Part shown: positions 1 to 9,353 of the stretch, one piece after another
Numbering within the stretch: the first letter of the stretch is position 1
Layout: every line of letters starts with the position of its first letter
Source of the DNA: Polaromonas jejuensis NBRC 106434
GTDB taxonomy: Bacteria; Pseudomonadota; Gammaproteobacteria; Burkholderiales; Burkholderiaceae_C
Direction of reading: 5' to 3'
Length of the DNA stretch: 40,138 nt
Assembly: GCF_001598235.1 (NCBI RefSeq)
Contig: NZ_BCYO01000033.1
Coordinates: forward strand, 1-40,138
Translations under genes and position numbers: made by a program
Notes under the pieces: model-generated
Told to the model about the DNA's origin: nothing
The model's database searches: none
The model's input: the letters and a program-made list of their open reading frames with translations, nothing else

Positions 1-9
1 AACTCGCAT
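1..9 (-). CDS. Start of a gene running off the left edge
   Basis: Only three codons are inside the window (ATG CGA GTT on the minus strand). They are called because a strong Shine-Dalgarno sequence, AAGGAG (plus-strand CTCCTT at 16-21), sits about seven bases upstream. The start follows the stop of the oxidoreductase gene by 28 bp on the same strand, so the two probably form an operon. The product cannot be named. Confidence 0.45.
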
Positions 10-37
10 GGGGGTCTCCTTGTTGTATGGGGACTCG

Positions 38-1024
38 TCAGATGACGAAGATGGATGAACCGGTGGTCTTGCGCGACTCCAGGTCCCGGTGGGCTTGCGC
101 GGCGTCGGGCAGCGCGTAGCGTTGGTTGATGTCGATGCGGATGCGCCCGGCAGCCACGTGACCGAAGATCTCGCCGGCCAGCTCGGCCTTCTCGGCCGGG
201 TCGGCGATGTAGTCGGCCAGCGCCGGGCGCGTCAGGAACAACGAGCCCTTGCGCGCCAGGATCTGCGGATCGAACGGCGGAATAGTGCCGCTGGCCGTGC
301 CCACGCACACCATCAGGCCGCGGCGCTTGAGTGAATCGAGCGACGCCATGAAGGTGCTCTTGCCCACGCTGTCGAACACCACGTTCACGCCAACGCCATT
401 GGTCAACTCGCGCACCCGCTTGGCGACATCCTCGTGGCTGTAGTTGATGGTGTGGTCACAGCCATGGGCGCGCGCGACTTCTGCCTTCTCGCCGGTGGAA
501 ACGGTGCCGATCACGGTCAGGCCCAGCAGCTTGGCCCATTGCGAGACGATCAGGCCCACGCCGCCGGCAGCGGCGTGCAGCAGCACGGTGTCGCCGGCCT
601 TGAAGGGGTGGATCCGGCGCATCAGGTAGGCCGAGGTCAGGCCGCGCATGGTCATCGCAGCGGCGGTCTCAAAGGCGATGCCGTCCGGCAGCTTGATCAA
701 CGGCGCGGCCGAGATCAGGCGCTCGGTGCTGTAGGCTCCCAGCGTGTTGATGAAACCGGTGTAGGTGACGCGGTCACCGACGACCACGTTCGTCACGCCC
801 TCGCCCACGGCTTGTACGACACCGGCGGCCTCGACGCCCATGCCGTTGGGCAGGGGGATCGGGTAGGTACCGTTGCGGAAATAGGTGTCGGCGTAGTTCA
901 GGCCCACCGCCACGTGGCGCAGGCGCACCTCGCCGGGGCCGGGCTCGAAGACATCAATGTCTTCAAGCCGCAGAACTTCGGGTCCTCCGACGCGGTCGAT
1001 TCGAATCACTTTCGCCAATGCCAT
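38..1024 (-). CDS. NAD(P)H:quinone oxidoreductase-like MDR enzyme
   Basis: A 328-residue medium-chain dehydrogenase/reductase of the zeta-crystallin/quinone oxidoreductase type. The N-terminal GroES-like half contains the family pattern GLNYADTYFRNGTYP and ends near residue 120. The Rossmann half carries the nucleotide-binding sequence HAAAGGVGLIVSQWAK around residues 150-165. No catalytic-zinc Cys/His set is visible, which fits a zinc-free quinone reductase rather than an alcohol dehydrogenase. Members reduce quinones or activated enones with NADPH in the cytoplasm; the substrate here is unknown. ATG at 1024 is chosen because homologues begin at the AKVIRID segment. A GTG at 1060 would add 12 atypical residues, although the AGGAG at 1024 sits unusually close to the ATG. 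It lies on the left side of the Tn7-like end and could be element cargo, which cannot be settled here. Confidence 0.88.
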   Translation of the reverse strand: MALAKVIRIDRVGGPEVLRLEDIDVFEPGPGEVRLRHVAVGLNYADTYFRNGTYPIPLPNGMGVEAAGVVQAVGEGVTNVVVGDRVTYTGFINTLGAYSTERLISAAPLIKLPDGIAFETAAAMTMRGLTSAYLMRRIHPFKAGDTVLLHAAAGGVGLIVSQWAKLLGLTVIGTVSTGEKAEVARAHGCDHTINYSHEDVAKRVRELTNGVGVNVVFDSVGKSTFMASLDSLKRRGLMVCVGTASGTIPPFDPQILARKGSLFLTRPALADYIADPAEKAELAGEIFGHVAAGRIRIDINQRYALPDAAQAHRDLESRKTTGSSIFVI

Positions 1025-1357
1025 CTCCTGTAGGTAGGGTCTGTGGCCAGCGATTTGCACATGCGGCTATTACGCTGACTACAGGAGAGGTATTCTTGGA
1101 CCGCGCCCCGATTCGCGCTTGACATTGCGCGCCAGACGTTTGCCATTGACGACATCGGACTGTCATTTTTTTCAGCACGCAGTCAAACCAGAGCTGGCGC
1201 AGTGAGCCAACACGCCGACCGGGTGGCCGAATTGCCGCACATCTCGATGCCCCAGGCCAGCGACTTCGAATTGGCCATGGAGAACGCGGCGATGATCGCG
1301 GCGCCCCCTCCTCCTATTGCCTTGTGAGCACAGGCAAGAACGTCGTCTGGACGACGT

Positions 1358-1615
1358 TCTCCACTCAACGAATTCAGCAAGATCAAGGTGGGTACGGAAA
1401 TCGTCACCGTCCGCGAGCGAAGCCGCGCCGCATCGCCTCGCGACCCGGTAATTGGCTATTGCCAGGGCTCGCCGCTGCGCGCCGAAATCGAAGCCAAAGG
1501 CCCAGGCGCGCTCGCGCAAGCGACCGAAGCCGGCGCTGCGGCGAACGCCGCCCGCTTTGGCTCAGGTCCGGTGGAAGGGGACATCCAGGCGCACGTTGCC
1601 ATCGCAACTGCCTGA
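1358..1615 (+). pseudogene. C-terminal remnant of a SAM-dependent methyltransferase
   Basis: The open frame from about 1358 to the stop at 1613-1615 ends in about 75 residues that match my memory of the tail of small class I SAM-dependent methyltransferases: SRAASPRDPVIGYCQGSPLR, then an EIEAKGPG segment, then RFGSGPVEGDIQAHV. The catalytic Rossmann part that should precede it is absent. Upstream sequence on this strand has stops and no recognisable SAM-binding motif. The remnant lies between the oxidoreductase gene and the Tn7-like end, consistent with decayed cargo or with damage from the insertion. The family call rests on remembered sequence similarity. Confidence 0.6.
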
Positions 1616-1781
1616 TCGTCGAGCACCGATCCCGGCGGTACCAGCTGCTTCGACAACCCTCCGTCCGTGACGCGCGCTCCTAGCCGGCTTCAGAAGTTCG
1701 AGCCGTTGTTTCCAATGACCGGTCCCGTTTAGGTTTGTTCCCCGCTGCATTGCGGCCGATCGACACCCTGGGTTGAGGATG

Positions 1782-1896
1782 TGTTTACGACTTTAGAAAT
1801 CCGTCTCGAAAATCCAAAGACCCGCAAACCCGCATGGATGCTGGAGCCGTGTTTACGACTTTAATAACCTGTTTACGACTTTAATTGCGCGGAACA
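1782..1896. mobile_element. Tn7-like transposon end in attTn7 next to glmS
   Basis: The 14-mer TGTTTACGACTTTA occurs three times in the same orientation, at 1782-1795, 1850-1863 and 1870-1883. Read from glmS outward, the minus strand gives 23 bp after the glmS stop, then TGTTCCGCGCAATTAAAGTC and repeated TAAAGTCGTAAACA. Tn7's end begins TGTGGGCGGACAATAAAGTC and has TnsB sites of the form AATAAAGTCTTAAAC, so terminus, repeat core and insertion distance all agree with Tn7-family insertion at attTn7. The presumed 5-bp target duplication would be plus-strand AACTC at 1897-1901. No tnsABCD gene lies between here and the window edge, so this is a relic, a non-autonomous element, or one end of an element extending left. 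The pair of sites at 20-bp pitch and a third 68 bp inward do not decide left versus right end. Confidence 0.75.
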
Positions 1897-1919
1897 AACT
1901 CCATGCCGCCCCAAATCCG

Positions 1920-3770
<1,851 letters not shown>

Positions 3771-3903
3771 AAACAACTCCTGAAAACAATGCTGACGATG
3801 CTACTGGGTAGTTGTTTTTCAATGTGATTGATATTTATCAAAAAATGGAATTAAATTTCACCAATATCAATGCATTAAATAAAATTTCATAAATAATCAC
3901 AGA
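3771..3903. promoter_or_regulatory. Divergent glmS / lrp-like promoter region
   Basis: This 133-bp spacer between the divergent glmS and Lrp-like genes is strikingly AT-rich for the window, as expected for promoters in both directions. It contains the inverted repeat TTGATA-tt-TATCAA at 3828-3841. Further A/T-rich partly symmetrical stretches (around 3846-3860 and 3870-3890) are compatible with multi-site binding by an Lrp/AsnC protein. Autoregulation and control of glmS by the neighbouring regulator is inference from position. Confidence 0.5.
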
Positions 3904-4389
3904 ATGGAACAAATAGACGTAGACGCCATCGATCTCAAGCTGCTGGAAGCCTTGCAGGATGACGCCGCCCTCAGCAACCAGGCCCTGGCGGAACGCGCGC
4001 ATATTTCACCGCCCACCTGCCTGCGGCGCGTCAAGCGCTTGCGCGATGCCGGATTGATTGAACGTGAAATCGCCCTGCTCAGCCCCGACAAGCTCGCCGC
4101 CCTGCTGGGCCATGGCCTGACCGCGCTGGTCGAGATCACGCTGGACCGCCAGGGTGCCGAGCAGCTGGAGGCCTTTGAGGCGCGCGTGGTGCTGGACGAT
4201 GCCGTGCAGCAGTGCTACCGGGTGTCGCCGGGGCCGGACTTCATCTTGCTGGTGCATGTGGCCGACATGCCACGCTACCTGGCGCTGGCGCAGCGGCTGT
4301 TTACCAGCGATGCGAATGTGCGCAACGTCAAGGCCTTCTTCAGCACCAAACGTGCAAAATTCAAACCAAAAGTGCTTCTAGCCCAGTAG
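3904..4389 (+). CDS. Lrp/AsnC family transcriptional regulator
   Basis: A 161-residue feast/famine regulator. Residues 5-60 form the N-terminal winged helix-turn-helix: DAIDLKLLEALQDDAALSNQ, then the recognition segment ISPPTCLRRVKRLRDAGLI. The C-terminal RAM/Lrp domain from about residue 70 forms an alpha-beta sandwich that usually binds amino acids and drives octamer formation (CYRVSPGPDFILLVHVADMP). The length is normal for the family. It is divergent from glmS across an AT-rich spacer, so autoregulation and an effect on glmS are plausible but unproven. The ligand cannot be inferred. A stem-loop repeat follows immediately after its stop codon. Confidence 0.93.
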   Translation: MEQIDVDAIDLKLLEALQDDAALSNQALAERAHISPPTCLRRVKRLRDAGLIEREIALLSPDKLAALLGHGLTALVEITLDRQGAEQLEAFEARVVLDDAVQQCYRVSPGPDFILLVHVADMPRYLALAQRLFTSDANVRNVKAFFSTKRAKFKPKVLLAQ

Positions 4390-4403
4390 CGGCGAGCGCA
4401 AGC

Positions 4404-4421
4404 AGCTATTACATTGATAGC
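4404..4421 (+). repeat. Stem-loop repeat AGCTAY-N7-ATAGC, copy A
   Basis: Core AGCTATTACATTGATAGC, preceded by the wider repeat context CTAGCCCAGTAGCGGCGAGC from 4379. It lies between the convergent lrp-like and glmU genes and may act as a weak bidirectional terminator. Confidence 0.8.
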
Positions 4422-4484
4422 AAATCGCAGGCCGGGCTAGCCCCCTTTGACTCACCCGACCCACGTCATGGCATGCAGGAGCGC

Positions 4485-5903
4485 TCAGCCCCTGGGCAGT
4501 TTGGCCGGGCGCTTCCAGTTGGGCAGGCTGAGCTGCTTGCCGCGCGCCACGCTCAGGGCGCCGGCAGGCGTGTCCTTGGTGATGGTGGAGCCGCCGCCCA
4601 CGGTGCCGCCCTGCCCAATCGTCACCGGCGCCACCAGCACGCAGTTGCTGCCGATGTGCACGTCGGCCTCGATCACGGTGCGGTGCTTGTTGGCGCCGTC
4701 GTAGTTGGCGGTGATGCTGCCCGCGCCGTAGTTGACTCTTTCACCCACGGTGGCATCGCCCAGATAAGCCAGATGGTTGGCCTTGGCGCCCTTGGCCAGC
4801 GTCGAATTCTTCACCTCGACAAAGTTGCCGATGTGCACCTCGGCACCCAACTGCGCGCCGGGCCGCAGCCGGGCAAACGGGCCAATCAGCGCGCCCTCGC
4901 CGACCTGCACTCCCAGCTTTTCGCCGTCGATATGGGTGAACGGGTGGATGACCGCGCCCGCAGCAATGGCGGCATTGGCAATCACGCAGTTGGCACCCAC
5001 GCGCACGCCTTCGCCCAGGCTGACCTGGCCCTCAAAAATGCAGTTCACGTCGATCTCGACATCCTGGCCGCAGGTCAGCACACCACGCACATCCAGGCGA
5101 GCCGGATCGCCAAGGCGCACGCCCTGCTCCATCAAGGCGGTGGCCTGGCGCAGCTGGTACACGCGCTCCAGCTCGGCCAGCTGCACGGGGCTGTTGACGC
5201 CGGCCACCTGTGCAGCATCGGTGATCTGGTGCGCCACCACGGCCATGCCATCGGCGACGGCAAATTTCACGATGTCGGTGAGGTAGTACTCGTTTTGCGC
5301 ATTCTGGTTGTCGAGCCGGCTCAGCCAGCCACGCAGCAAACGCGTGGGCACGGCCATGATGCCGCTGTAGATTTCGTGGATGGCGCGCTGGGCTTCGCTG
5401 GCATCCTTGTGTTCGACGATGGCACGCACCTGCGCCGACGCCCCCGGGCCGGCGCGCACGACGCGGCCGTAGCCCGTGGGGTCGGCCATGTTGAGCGTGA
5501 GCAGCGCCAATCGCTGGCCCTCGCACTGCGCCAGCAGGGCCGTCAGGGTGGCGGCCTGGGTCAGCGGCACGTCGCCCGACAGCACCAGCGTGACGCCGTC
5601 GTCAGGCAACAAAGGCAGGGCTTGCTGCATCGCGTGGCCGGTTCCCAGCTGCGGCTCCTGGCGCGCAAATTTAACGCTCAAATCGCCCGCAGCGCCCGCC
5701 ATGCGGCCACAAGCCGCTTCAACTTCCATGGCACCGTGGCCGCAGATCACCACCGCCTGGCGCGCCGAAAGCTGCGCGGCGCAGTCCATCACATGCGCCA
5801 GCAGGGCGCGGCCGCCCAAGCGGTGCAATACCTTGGGTAACTTGCTTTTCATCCGCGTGCCTTTGCCTGCGGCCATGATGACGACGTCGATGGGGGTTGC
5901 CAT
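4485..5903 (-). CDS. glmU: Bifunctional UDP-GlcNAc pyrophosphorylase / GlcN-1-P acetyltransferase
   Basis: GlmU, about 472 residues, acetylates glucosamine-1-phosphate and then couples it to UTP, giving UDP-GlcNAc for peptidoglycan and LPS. The start at 5903 puts the uridylyltransferase motif MAAGKGTRMKSKLPKVLH at residues 9-26, with AGGA seven bases upstream; a longer frame to 5993 adds non-conserved residues. The N-terminal RmlA-like domain spans about 1-235. The C-terminal left-handed beta-helix has hexapeptide repeats and the acetyltransferase pattern (RPGAQLGAEVHIGNFVEVKN, NYDGANKHRT). It lies close to glmS in the same orientation, with the lrp-like gene between them on the other strand, so the two pathway genes are neighbours but not one transcript. 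The protein is slightly longer than the usual 450-460 residues. Confidence 0.97.
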   Translation of the reverse strand: MATPIDVVIMAAGKGTRMKSKLPKVLHRLGGRALLAHVMDCAAQLSARQAVVICGHGAMEVEAACGRMAGAAGDLSVKFARQEPQLGTGHAMQQALPLLPDDGVTLVLSGDVPLTQAATLTALLAQCEGQRLALLTLNMADPTGYGRVVRAGPGASAQVRAIVEHKDASEAQRAIHEIYSGIMAVPTRLLRGWLSRLDNQNAQNEYYLTDIVKFAVADGMAVVAHQITDAAQVAGVNSPVQLAELERVYQLRQATALMEQGVRLGDPARLDVRGVLTCGQDVEIDVNCIFEGQVSLGEGVRVGANCVIANAAIAAGAVIHPFTHIDGEKLGVQVGEGALIGPFARLRPGAQLGAEVHIGNFVEVKNSTLAKGAKANHLAYLGDATVGERVNYGAGSITANYDGANKHRTVIEADVHIGSNCVLVAPVTIGQGGTVGGGSTITKDTPAGALSVARGKQLSLPNWKRPAKLPRG

Positions 5904-6339
5904 GAGGTTTCCTGAATTGGGTTGGTGACTGAAGGGCATCAACGCGCGGACTGGCCTGCGCGGATACCCCCGGATTATCGATGGGCCGGCCATGCTGGTG
6001 GCGGCCGGATGACTGCAGGCCTACAGCGCCGTGAAAATCGTCTACAACCGGGCGCCCGAGCTGGCCTTTGACTTGGACGCCGGGGCGGTGTGCGCAGTGA
6101 GGGACGATATGCGCCGCAAGCTGTCAGCCCATTTCGGAGCAGCGCATATCAAAAAAGCCAGACGCCAGGCCGCCTTTTCAGGACAGCGCAGCGTCTGGCG
6201 TCATGCGCAAGGCATGGCCGCCAAGCAGGACTTCGCCACCCTGATGGGCCGGTTCCCGTCGCCCGCCAAAGAGGCCTGCCTGAAGTGTGCAGCACCGCCG
6301 CTGACAGGCCGGCGGGAAACGGCAGGCCGGCGCCCCGAT
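5904..6339. other. 436-bp intergenic region without a convincing gene
   Basis: Between the start of glmU and the stop of the adhesin-like gene. A plus-strand open frame from about 6031 runs on antisense to the adhesin gene; its first 45 codons look only weakly protein-like and match nothing I recognise. The one clear structure is the inverted repeat next to a T-run at 6151-6199, listed separately. The glmU promoter must lie near 5904-6000 but no confident -35/-10 pair was found. Confidence 0.5.
6151..6199 (-). terminator. Rho-independent terminator of the adhesin operon
   Basis: On the minus strand a perfect 9-bp stem GCCAGACGC / GCGTCTGGC (plus-strand 6191-6199 and 6157-6165) is followed directly by six Ts (plus-strand AAAAAA at 6151-6156). 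It lies about 140 bp past the adhesin stop codon in the correct orientation. The loop is long (25 nt), so efficiency is uncertain. Confidence 0.65.
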
Positions 6340-8646
6340 TTACCAGGAGTACGCCACACCCAGGCCAAGGCTGGTGCTCTTGCTGATGCCGTTGACGGTG
6401 GAAACCGAGGCCTTGACCACCGCGTTAGGGGTTGCGCGGTAAGAGGCGCCGATCGCCAGGGCGGTCTGGCTCTGGAAGTTGCCGACGCCCACGCCGACTG
6501 CGAAGGTCTTGCCTTGGTCAACCTGTGGAATGTTGGCCATGGCCGTGGCACCTGCCACACCCGCCGCGACTTGTTTCAACTGCCGGTTGTTGACCGCGTC
6601 AAAGTCGCCGCTGCCGTCTGCCACGCCGCGAACCTGCACCGGCGCTCCGCTAGCCGAGTCCGAGAAGGTGGCGCCATTGTCGCTCAGGGCCAGGCTGCTG
6701 GAATGCGTACCGCCCGACAGGGTGGTCTGAGTCTCGGTCACCACCAGACCGTGGGTGTTGCCGATGCCGTTCGTCAGGGTCAGCGAGGCCGTGGACTGGC
6801 TGGTAACGCCCTGCGTGATCTTGCCATTGGCATCCACTTTTGCTCCCCAGCCGCCGGAGTTGCCGAGCGCCATCTGGCCATTGGTCGCCTGGTTCGCACC
6901 CGCCAGCACCGAAGCGCCCGAGGTCACCATGGTGGTCACCGAGCTGTTGGACGTGTAGACCAGCGTGCCATTGATGTAGGTGTTGCCATTGATCAGCGTG
7001 TTGCCTTCCAGGCGGTTGACATACTGCGCACCCGCGATGGTCTGGCGACTCGCAGCGTCCCCGACGCCGTTGAGCTGGGCACTGAGCGTTGCCGGCGTTG
7101 CTGACAGGGTCTGGGCATTGCTGTAGGTGGTGAAGCCGCTGGCGCCAGAACTCAGGCTGGCACGGCCATTGGTCACCGAAACGGTGCTATTGCCACCGTA
7201 GGCTGTCACCTGTGTCCCAACATTGGTATTGCCAATGGAATTGGTGCTGGCGAAGCTGCTGTTGGTACCGATGTTGTTGACCGTCGCCGCCCCCACAAGA
7301 CTGGAAACGCCGATGTTGTTGATGGCGCTGTTCAGGCTGGTCATATTGGCCGCGTTGCCGATCGTGACGGCACCGTTGCTGGCGCCAGTGTTGATGTTGG
7401 TGGCGGCAGAACCGGTCGTGTTGACATTGGTCACCCCCGTCACGGTCGTCGCACCGTTCAGGGTGCTCACACCGGTCTGGTTCAGCGCACCGTTGTTGTT
7501 CAGCGTGCCCGTGTTGTTAACGCCGGCCGTCGTGGTCAGTCCCGTCACGTCCAGGGTGTTGTTCACCGTTGTCGCACCGTTCAGGGTGCTGGTACCAGTC
7601 ACCGTCAGTGTGCCGCCGACGGTGGTCGCGCTGTTGGCGTTGCCTATGACCGTAGCTGCGTTGCCCGTGGTGTTGATTGCAGTGGCACCCGTGATGGTGG
7701 TCGCGCCGTTGAAAGTGCTGGCGCCGGTCTGGTTCAGCGCGCCGGTGTTGTTCAAATCACCGACGTTGCTAACACCAGCCGTCGTGGTCTGCCCCGTCAC
7801 GTCCAGCGTGCCATTGACCGTCGTCGCACCGTTCAGGGTGCTGGCGCCGGTCACCGTCAGCGTGCCGCCGACCGAAGCATTGCCCGTTGTGGCCAGGGTA
7901 TTGGTGCCGATGGCTCCGGTGTTGCTCAAATCACCGACATTGGTGAGGCCCATCAGGTTGCTGGTGCCGCCGCTTACAGACAGCGTCCCCGCAACACCGA
8001 CGTCACCGTTGACAGCCAGATTTCGGCCAACGCCCACATCGTCCGTGGAGATCAGGGTACCCGTGAAAATGTCATTCGAATTATTGATGCTGCCGCTGTT
8101 GAGCGTGCCTATGTTTCCGGTCGTGGCCCCCAGGTCGGTGGCGTTCAACGTGGTGAAGTTGCCTGTGCCTCCGGAGACGGTTCCGGTGGTCTGGATCGCA
8201 CCGCTGCCGGCATTGATTCCGTTCGCGCTGATATTTCCGTTTGTCGCATCGAGCGTGATCTGGTTGGCACCAGTACCTACCGTGGTCGTACCGACCAGCG
8301 TGCTTGCTCCATTGATGGTGGTGTCGCCGTTGATGGTGGTTGCGCCGTTGATGGTGGTGGAAATTCCAGTCGCTGTGGAGGTGGCCTGGTAGACGGTTTG
8401 TCCAGAAAGATTGAGCTGGATGAACTCGCCGTTGCGCGTCTGGTCTTTGTCGGCGTTAATCACCACGCTGCCATCCTCGTTGGCGAGGACCTGCACGCCA
8501 GATGCGGCCTGCGCGGAAAAAACACCGGTAACCAGCGCCGCAATCGCCGCCTGGCGCGCATTGAATTTAAACCGATGACTGATTTTTTGGGGGACGGAGC
8601 AGGCTGCGACGGAATCGGATTTATGAATGTCTCGTGGATTATTCAT
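6340..8646 (-). CDS. YadA-anchored (trimeric autotransporter-like) surface protein
   Basis: A 768-residue Asn/Thr/Gly/Ala-rich exported protein. ATG 8646 is preferred (GGAGAT seven bases upstream). A long N-terminal signal-like region ends near FSAQA (about residue 47). Most of the protein is short beta-structure repeats such as STLNGATTVNGTLDVTGQ and TTINGATTINGDTTINGAS, typical of beta-roll or beta-helix passenger stalks. The last 75 or so residues (VAAGVAGATAMANIPQV to GVAYSW) look like a YadA-type trimeric beta-barrel anchor, including the terminal aromatic residue recognised by the Bam machinery. Two tandem 252-bp units lie inside the stalk. It is probably an adhesin of modest size; the ligand is unknown. 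It follows the small secreted gene by 22 bp in one operon and is followed by a terminator at 6151-6199. Confidence 0.85.
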   Translation of the reverse strand: MNNPRDIHKSDSVAACSVPQKISHRFKFNARQAAIAALVTGVFSAQAASGVQVLANEDGSVVINADKDQTRNGEFIQLNLSGQTVYQATSTATGISTTINGATTINGDTTINGASTLVGTTTVGTGANQITLDATNGNISANGINAGSGAIQTTGTVSGGTGNFTTLNATDLGATTGNIGTLNSGSINNSNDIFTGTLISTDDVGVGRNLAVNGDVGVAGTLSVSGGTSNLMGLTNVGDLSNTGAIGTNTLATTGNASVGGTLTVTGASTLNGATTVNGTLDVTGQTTTAGVSNVGDLNNTGALNQTGASTFNGATTITGATAINTTGNAATVIGNANSATTVGGTLTVTGTSTLNGATTVNNTLDVTGLTTTAGVNNTGTLNNNGALNQTGVSTLNGATTVTGVTNVNTTGSAATNINTGASNGAVTIGNAANMTSLNSAINNIGVSSLVGAATVNNIGTNSSFASTNSIGNTNVGTQVTAYGGNSTVSVTNGRASLSSGASGFTTYSNAQTLSATPATLSAQLNGVGDAASRQTIAGAQYVNRLEGNTLINGNTYINGTLVYTSNSSVTTMVTSGASVLAGANQATNGQMALGNSGGWGAKVDANGKITQGVTSQSTASLTLTNGIGNTHGLVVTETQTTLSGGTHSSSLALSDNGATFSDSASGAPVQVRGVADGSGDFDAVNNRQLKQVAAGVAGATAMANIPQVDQGKTFAVGVGVGNFQSQTALAIGASYRATPNAVVKASVSTVNGISKSTSLGLGVAYSW
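7541..8044 (-). repeat. Tandem 252-bp (84-codon) repeat in the adhesin stalk
   Basis: Identical anchors such as CCCGTCACGTCCAG recur at 7541 and 7793, exactly 252 bp apart and in frame. The encoded units share TLTVTG-STLNGATTVN and DVTG-TTTAGV. The outer limits are approximate. Such repeats can change copy number by recombination and so alter stalk length. Confidence 0.65.
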
Positions 8647-8668
8647 GACATATCTCCGTTGGCTGGCT

Positions 8669-9199
8669 TTACAAGACGACCTCTTTTTTGATGGACACAC
8701 AGCCGCTACCGGCTGGCATCAAAAAAATTCGGGTGGGGCCGCTGGTTTCCAGGGTCAGCACCGATTTGTGTAACGTCGGGCCCTTTTTGGCATTGCCAAA
8801 TTGCTTGCTGGCCACCGTGTCGCAGTTCTGTGGCCAGTACACGATGGCCTCGTAGACGGCGCCGCAGCCGTTGGCCTGGTTGGGCGCAAAGCTGGCGCTG
8901 GCGTAGGCCGAAGGTCCATCCCTTGGAGAAATTTCCATCGACAGGCTGGTCAGCCGCTGGTCGGGCTCAGTGGCGTTGCCAAACAGCGCGGCGCTGGAGG
9001 GGTTGCCATTGCTGATGAACAGGGCAACCTGGTTGATCCGGCTGGCGCAGGCCAACACGCCACTGGCAACGGCAGCTTGCGTGACGCCACTGACCCCGTT
9101 GCTGCCGCCTGAAGCAGGGGCGGGGGCATCGGCGGCGAAAGCGCTGACGCCGGCGACCAGACTACTGAGCGCTAAGGTGAGATTTCTGACTATCGCCAT
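8669..9199 (-). CDS. Secreted cysteine-containing protein, function unknown
   Basis: A 176-residue exported protein beginning MAIVRNLTLALSSLVAGVSA with a clear Sec signal peptide (probable cleavage after AFA, near residue 23). GGAG seven bases upstream supports ATG 9199; a longer frame to 9247 would put 16 residues before the signal. The mature part has four cysteines (in VLACASR, NGCGAV, PQNCDT and GSGCVS) that could form two disulfides. No known domain is recognised. Its stop lies 22 bp before the YadA-like gene on the same strand, so the two are almost certainly cotranscribed. A role as periplasmic or surface partner of the adhesin is inferred from that arrangement only. Confidence 0.75.
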   Translation of the reverse strand: MAIVRNLTLALSSLVAGVSAFAADAPAPASGGSNGVSGVTQAAVASGVLACASRINQVALFISNGNPSSAALFGNATEPDQRLTSLSMEISPRDGPSAYASASFAPNQANGCGAVYEAIVYWPQNCDTVASKQFGNAKKGPTLHKSVLTLETSGPTRIFLMPAGSGCVSIKKEVVL

Positions 9200-9301
9200 G
9201 TTCGTCTCCAGGACTGCAATCCAATGACACCCAACAAGATGTTTCATGGATGTTTCATGTCGACTTCAGTATTTACGATCGGAAACAAACCAGCAGGAAG
9301 C

Positions 9302-9353
9302 AGACCCTCAAATCACATGGAAAAGACCCTAAAACATGATGGGTGTAGACCCT
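9302..9353. promoter_or_regulatory. Three AGACCCT direct repeats upstream of the adhesin operon
   Basis: AGACCCT occurs at 9302-9308, 9324-9330 and 9347-9353, with start-to-start distances of 22 and 23 bp (about two helical turns). Each is followed by an A-rich trinucleotide; the first and third share AGACCCTCAAAT. On the operon strand they read AGGGTCT and lie about 100-155 bp upstream of the first start codon, where an activator would bind. The cognate factor is unknown. Confidence 0.55.

Noticed and set aside
1..5. AACTC at the window start as partner of the putative target duplication at 1897-1901
   Set aside because: It is followed by GCATGG, not by a TGT transposon terminus, and overlaps a gene start, so the match is coincidental.
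3846..3860. TGGAATTAAATTTCA upstream of glmS as a third RpiR-type operator
   Set aside because: One mismatch to TGAAA-N5-TTTCA in a very AT-rich spacer far from the cluster; chance is likely and the nearer regulator is Lrp-like.
6031..6160. Short plus-strand coding-like stretch before the adhesin terminator
   Set aside because: Continues antisense through the adhesin gene; no family recognised and no ribosome-binding site.
7223..8392. 389-codon Val/Ala/Pro-rich frame antisense to the adhesin stalk
   Set aside because: Periodic because the stalk repeats are periodic; no start context and no domain.
9302..9353. AGACCCT repeats as a CRISPR array or plasmid iterons
   Set aside because: Units are only seven bases with no conserved spacers or cas/rep genes nearby; operator-like direct repeats fit better.
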